DNA of 64,000 nt, taken from the NCBI RefSeq assembly GCF_032362555.1, contig NC_083535.1, positions 10,044,001 to 10,108,000 of the forward strand, read 5' to 3'. The DNA comes from Amyelois transitella (Eukaryota > Arthropoda > Insecta > Lepidoptera > Pyralidae). The position numbers and the translations under genes were made by a program. Of the stretch, positions 58,231 through 64,000 are shown one piece after another. The stretch's first letter is position 1. Every line of letters begins with the position of its first letter. The notes below the pieces were generated by a model. It searched no databases. It worked only from the letters and a program-made list of their open reading frames with translations, and was not told where the DNA came from.

Positions 58231-58408
58231 ATACATACACACATACGATTACGATTACGTCCTTGCGGGGTAGACAGAGCCAACTGTCGTGAAAGGACTG
58301 ATAGGTCACGTTCAGCTGTTGTTTGGCTCAATGATAGAATTGAGATTCAAATAGTGACCGGTTGCTAGCCCATCGCCTAAAAGAAGAATCCTAAGATTAT
58401 AAGCCTTA
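58231..58408 (-). repeat. LINE-derived dispersed repeat, copy q (head missing)
   Basis: (CATA)n, 'gcggggtagacagagccaac' and 'ggttgctagcccatcgccta' are present; it ends at 'gattataagcctt'. Confidence 0.82.
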
Positions 58409-61400
58409 TAAAAAAATATTTTTATTTTATTATTTTTCACTTGTTTATTTAAATTTATTTTATTACAATTTTATAATATTAATATTTTTTTAAATAAAAA
58501 CATTATAAAAATAATTTAGTTATTATTTTTATTTTTAAGTGTCATATCATCGAAAAAGTATCCAAAAAATATCAAAACCTTTTCGTAAATTCTGTTTCCT
58601 TTACCTAACCTTTAAACTTTGTGTAGGTATAATTATATCCATATTATTAAAAGCCACGTAACTAAATTAAATTAGTTGATGCAATGCAGGGACTGTACAA
58701 TTTATAAATAAAATTTTAGTTTGTAGGTAATCATCTTTTTTCTTTCCTTTTATAAGTAGTTTAATTTTAATTTGAGTTTATTTTAATTAAGTTTTCCATT
58801 TCATAATTCATTTAATTACTGCTCAAAACGAACGACAATATTATGACCAATATTATGTGTTAGTTACAACGGGAAGCATGTTTGAAACAAAAGTGAAATG
58901 CAGAATCAGCCTGCCAGTTGGCGGTACCTAGTGCACTTTCACCCGATGCAGAGTTGGTCACATGCATTGCGTAACAACTGCATACCAAGTGAAAAATAGT
59001 TTGCGCAATACTCCGTGCATACTCATGTAAGTCGCCTTGGTGTGCCCCATGCAGTGTATGTTATAACTAGCTTTCGCTCGCAGCGTCGCATGCGCATAGG
59101 TATTTTTCTCTTTATGTATATGTCTCCTATTCAGTAGGAAGTATGTGTGTGCAAATTTCATGTCTTTTAAGTTTGGTCAAGTATACATAATGCTTGAGGT
59201 TTGACTCTAAGATAAAAGGTTTCCTTAAAATTACCGACAGCGGAAAGTGGTCATGGGGTTCTGAAACTTGGCTGAGGGTACACTAAGAACATGATTAGAC
59301 GAGAGAGAGAAACTTCACCTCTTTACCACCTTATAAATTCTTCGTTTTTTATATTTATCATTTGAAATAAAGATATTTTACAGCTACCCAGGATTAGGGT
59401 CAAAAGACGCTTCCCAGGCTCGGCTCTAAAGAGGTGAAGAAGTTAAATTACAAACACGTGACGTTACAATAACAACATTTCTCAATATGTATAGTAACCA
59501 AGTATGATTTTGCTTTTAAAGCAGGCTATAGGTTAAAGGTGAAATTTCCAATCAACCTGCAGAGCTTTGTAATTCTGTTTGGAACTACTGCCATTTGCTG
59601 TTATATATGAACGATAAGTTTATCATAAAAACCTATGCCTATCTAAATGTACTTTTCAAGATCCTCTGTGGAATTTAACATTGAACTCGTATACAAACAC
59701 TGAGTAGGTACTTCAGGTAAAATTAAGGTCTTACGAACCAATCAAAACAGACTTAGCGACTCGAACTTGGTTGGCGTGTTGCTTATATCATTAATTTTCC
59801 TAGCAGTCTTGATGTCTCCTGCATCAATTACATGTATATTTCTATTATTATTATATTGTATTGTGTGTATTATTAGTATATTTGTATTATATTGTAATTG
59901 TATGTTCGTAAACTTGGTGGTTTAAACACCGTTGATATTTCAGCTTTTCCATTGACCCAAAAGACTTTCAGATTAAGAGAAAAACGCTGTTAGATTTTAA
60001 CATAAAAAGACATCAATGCCCATGAATATTTTTCATTTTTAATAATTTTTCATGTTCTATTAAGAATAATACTGCTTGGAACAAATAAAAAAAGCCCATC
60101 TGGAAGGTGCAGTTTCCATTGAAACTTAAGCTGATGCCCCCAAGGCAACAGGAAAGAACGAGCAAGTGTTTATTCTTACACTTAACAATGGTAATTTATT
60201 TTTTCTTACGGCTAATTTGACAGGAACCGCTTCATCTTCAAGTATCATATAACAACAATAACAAGAAATCCTTGGTCGTAAGGATACTGCGCAGTCTAAC
60301 TGAATGAAAATCGTTGGATTTTGATGTTGATTTTAATGTAAAGTAATTGAAATACCGCGTAACCTTTTCACAAACATTAGAACAAATAAGTATATCATAT
60401 CGAATTACTTTCTTTACCACAGAAGGCCTTTATAACAAATGATCATTTTTTTATAATTGGTTACATGGGTAATAATTTGTTATAGGGAGAGAAGCAGATG
60501 AGGTTCTTCAGCGTTCCCACGGTCTAGGAACGGCAACGAACAATCAAATTGTGAAAGTGTTTGTCTGCAAAAGTGGTGTCCATAGTGATTTCCATTAACC
60601 GCTTTGATGAGTAGGTAGGTTCGATATTCGATACTTTAATGTTTTTCTAGTGGTAGATACCTAATTATTTCTGATTTTTTTTTATAACAAAATAGTTATA
60701 GCGCGTCTTTGGCGCAGTTGTACGAGAAGTATTCCTATAACTGAATTGAGTATAACCCTTTCAACTAGTAACTTAACTTTTATAGTATTTTCTTTGACAG
60801 TCATTTTTATTCAGATTTTAATCATTAGAGTGAATGGAAAAGTACTAATGGATAAGTACTGGATACGTTACTTAATCATCTTTTACAAATATAGAAATGT
60901 GAAATGTAAATAATAAAGAAAAATTGTGAACTCTTTTTTTGAATTGTGAATTGTAAGTCGTACATGATTATGAACAATAAGTAATTATGAAGTAAAATTT
61001 TTTTGTCTATTCTACATAGTGATCTATTTGCTATTGTTTTATACCTTTATTTCAAATTTGATCTGCAAACATGCTTATGGCCATAATTTCATATTTTGAA
61101 GTTGAACTCAATAAAGTTTAAAATAAATAATCAAGTTTTCATGGAATTTCAATAAGATCATTAAGCCGATTCTTGTGAAACGTTAAGTCGAAAAAGCCTT
61201 TATTATCAGACATTTTCTCGTGAACCTTCAATTAAATGAGTGAGTTATTTTTAGGAAAATATAAATTTATAATTCACTATGAGCATAATAATAGATGACA
61301 AGTTTTAAAACTACTTAATGTAAATTATACAAGAGAATCAATGATTCAGAATAGGAATTGATACTCCAGTCAGTACTTCATTACTGAAACGCAGTAAAAA

Positions 61401-61569
61401 TCATTTGTTTAAGAATCGTCTAAGAATTAAAAGCAAATATAACAGTTTGCTGAACAATTTCACTTGTTCTATATTTTTTTAAACAGGGAAATTCTTAGAC
61501 GAATTTACCTTAACCGAATTGGGGGCATCCTAGCGAAATGTCAAGTAAATAGTACCTTAAACTAACGAG

Positions 61570-61645
61570 ATTGCGTGGAGAGAGTCATGAATGTGGATGG
61601 GGCGAATTAAGAAGTAAACTCGTACAAGGACCATTGAAAGAGGTA
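61570..61645 (+). mobile_element. RTE-like LINE 3' end fragment, opposite orientation
   Basis: gagagagtcatgaatgtgga ... 'accattgaaagaggta' is a degenerate version of the coding end seen in reverse at 39502-39650. Confidence 0.5.
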
Positions 61646-64000
61646 GGTGCAATAAAGACTTCGAATCACCCAAAATAGAAGTGTCTTTTGAATTTGTAAT
61701 ATTTAAAGTATAATAATATGCAGGTTTCTGTGGATAGACAATTAGTATCCAATTAGCATCAGGAAACGTGTGAGACAAGAAGACTTGCATCAGTGCTCTA
61801 ATTTGTGGCTGTAGGTATGTCGTAAATTAATTACATTTACACGAGGTTTATAACTTGCACTATGTTTTATACTAATAGGCATATAGATATTCCAAAATTC
61901 ATTTTTCACTTCTGGCCGCTTCGGCAAGTGAACTTCGTCCCAATGGACCCAAGGCGCCCATAGTAAAAAATCTCAAAATGACAACAAATGATGGTGGACG
62001 AATCATTTGAAGCAGATATGTATTAAGATGTATGAAACACTTAAATAACATGCCTGCATGTGTCATTCGCCCATTTGCCCGATTGTCTGCTGATTTGAAG
62101 TAATTTTCCCTTAAAAAAATGGGACCCGGAAAAAAAAAATCTAAAAAGACTAAAATAAATACCCATCAATGGGAACCTACCTAGTTTTAAAACAAACAGA
62201 GCTAAGTACTGCAGGCACTCAAAATCACTCTGTCCTAATCCTTTCATAGGTTTGATGGATGCGTTAGGCACCTACAGATATTCACTTAAAACTAATTTTT
62301 TTTATTGGTTTGTTTCTAGTGGATTACTTCCATTCTCTTCAATCTGAGACAGAGAGAAATGTGAAATACATTTGCTGAAATAAAATCATATTTTTGGATA
62401 CACACGTTAGTACTGCGTAAGTAAGTAGCGTTTCTTGTTAATTTTTAGTAGTATCTTATCAATTATTCCATCCTGGACTGGTAGTGAAGACACAACATAA
62501 TGTGCACCAGCTGCTTCTCTGACTGAGACATAAACTTGGGATTCTTCTTCCGTTTCAATATCATTGTCATTATTGCCCATACAGCTGAATTTCGAGTATT
62601 TTGGATCTGTCTACTTAGGGAAAAATACATCACATATGTATGTATCAATTGGTACCTCAAAGTAAATTATAATCCAAACTTATACTTAGTTTTAGGCTTC
62701 TTTAAGACCCAAAGGCCAGATAATTATATTAAAAAGTGTCACAGTTTTATTATTTTCTTTAATAAAGTCTAATATAAGTCATCTCATGCTCCGTACATAT
62801 AATCCATGAAGTAATCAAATCACGCTCCTTGTGGCATCTAGGCCAGCGGAATTTTCAATCCAACCTTAGTAAAAGGGAATGTTATAAGGATTTAAGCAGA
62901 TAATTATTTTCTGAAGCTATATTAACTATCTCACTATGATTGAATATCGCTAGAAGATATTCTCTTACAGTCGCAGGTAAATTCTTCCAAAGGAGAAGGC
63001 TTCCTATTATACAATATATTTTTTATTATAAACCACTTTCATTGAGTATTACCGTTGCGAATCTAGGCACGCGGGTGAAAGTGTCCGCCAGGAACAGGTT
63101 CGAATCCGACTGTACGACATTCACAGCATAAGGCAACAGCCAAATATCAATCATAACTGTTCGTATTAATTGGTATATTATAATATGGATAAGAGTTAAC
63201 GTAAATCAAAATTATTTCTTAAAAGTACTAACTAAGTAGGAAAAGTACCTAAGAGCTACTTAATAACTATATCAAATGATAATTTATTTCATAGTTTTCG
63301 ATTAAATTATTATATATCTATATATTATTTTCGGCTCTTAACTTGTATACTTATATGTTGACTAGGCCGTAACGTACCCAAGACACTGGTCTTTATAATG
63401 CGTGATGCATTTCTTTCGTTTTCACATTCGGCGGCAGCCGCCAGGCGTCTCTGAATTTTTCACTCCCTCCCACACCGCGGAACTTGGTACTTAATAAAAT
63501 ATAAGACAGACTTCGTCACATCAGAAATAAACTGTATTCTTTGCGATTGTATAGGGAAATCTCTAGTGGTTTAAATTAGTTTGTAACAAATTTTTATTCC
63601 TAACACCTAGTAGTTACGAGACTTGAACTTATTCAGAGACTGATAAGTTGAATCCAAATAAATAATGTTACTTTCTTCATTCAAAATTTAGAGTTCTTAA
63701 CGTGTTAGTCCACAAATAGTATCTGATGTAGGTATTTCAATGGATCAGAATTGAGAGCAGAACATGGTTATTTTTTATCCATTGTCACAGGCGATCAAGG
63801 AAATAGAATCCCTTAAGTAGAACCGATTCTCCCCATGTAATTGGCCTGCTCATTTTTGTATCCTGATATTTTTAAGGAGGACGCGTCCATCACAAATAAA
63901 AAGATGATGAACGCATTCTTATATAAGGAAATTCCCAAGGAAATCTGGTCTAACGACAAATTGATACATCACTCACTAAATTACACTTTTATTCGAGAGC

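Larger units (their letters stand above)
53725..64000. other. Gene-free, repeat-bearing stretch (possibly a long first intron of the FKBP gene)
   Basis: No exon recognised on either strand. If the FKBP start lies beyond 64000 this is intron. It contains the identical inverted repeats at 55523 and 56847 and copies of the LINE-derived repeat. A GC-rich patch at 57935-57985 and another at 63430-63480 are unexplained. Confidence 0.5.

Noticed and set aside
1-64000. CRISPR arrays, prokaryotic operons, rRNA genes
   Set aside because: No regularly spaced direct repeats, no ribosomal RNA text, and gene structure is plainly eukaryotic.

Overview
The window looks like a piece of a lepidopteran (moth or butterfly) nuclear chromosome. 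It is AT-rich, its genes have GT-AG introns, and it is crowded with dispersed repeats of kinds I associate with Lepidoptera: a tRNA-derived SINE, a roughly 250-bp LINE-derived repeat with a (CATA)n end, fragments sharing a CGACTTCGTCCGC core, and a LINE of the type often mis-annotated as 'craniofacial development protein 2'. Nothing is bacterial, organellar or CRISPR-like. All gene models were assembled by hand from splice sites, reading-frame continuity and protein-family recognition; no database was searched.

Layout. 1-10027: no gene recognised; repeat fragments, a MITE with perfect 37-bp terminal inverted repeats (4501-4787) and several hairpins. 10128-12336 (-): a LINE truncated inside its reverse transcriptase. 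13448-18494 (+): a three-exon gene for a 1032-residue FN3-Ig-Ig-FN3 protein with a myristoylation-type N terminus and a hydrophobic C terminus. 18707-20320 (+): an intronless M17 leucyl-aminopeptidase-like gene that has lost one metal ligand. 21092-21436 (-): a small intronless CHCH (twin CX9C) protein resembling the C-terminal domain of Mic19/CHCHD3. 23019-29949 (-): a ten-exon GT25 procollagen galactosyltransferase. 30636-35366 (-): a structurally complete DIRS-like tyrosine-recombinase retrotransposon, with terminal inverted repeats and an internal complementary region, but a damaged reverse transcriptase. 35748-41530 (+): a ten-exon secreted sushi/Ig protein, probably hikaru genki. 46646-48181 (-): an intronless heparanase (GH79). 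50671-53724 (-): the 3' exons of an ER FKBP with EF-hands (Fkbp14-like); its 5' exons were not found before the window end. 53725-64000: otherwise repeats only.

How the pieces relate. The host genes do not form an operon or a single pathway. The galactosyltransferase (HNEL end) and the FKBP (HDEL end) both look ER-resident and both families act on collagen-type clients; heparanase and the sushi/Ig protein act on or in the extracellular matrix. The galactosyltransferase and the sushi/Ig gene are head-to-head, and the DIRS element sits in the space between them, expanding about 1.1 kb to 5.8 kb. The most unusual items are the DIRS element whose internal region spells out its own joined ends, a duplicated EF-hand segment at an alternative FKBP splice donor, the aminopeptidase with a substituted metal ligand, a decayed partial exon duplication in the sushi gene, and a small repeat whose head matches a LINE 5' leader and whose tail resembles a LINE 3' end.
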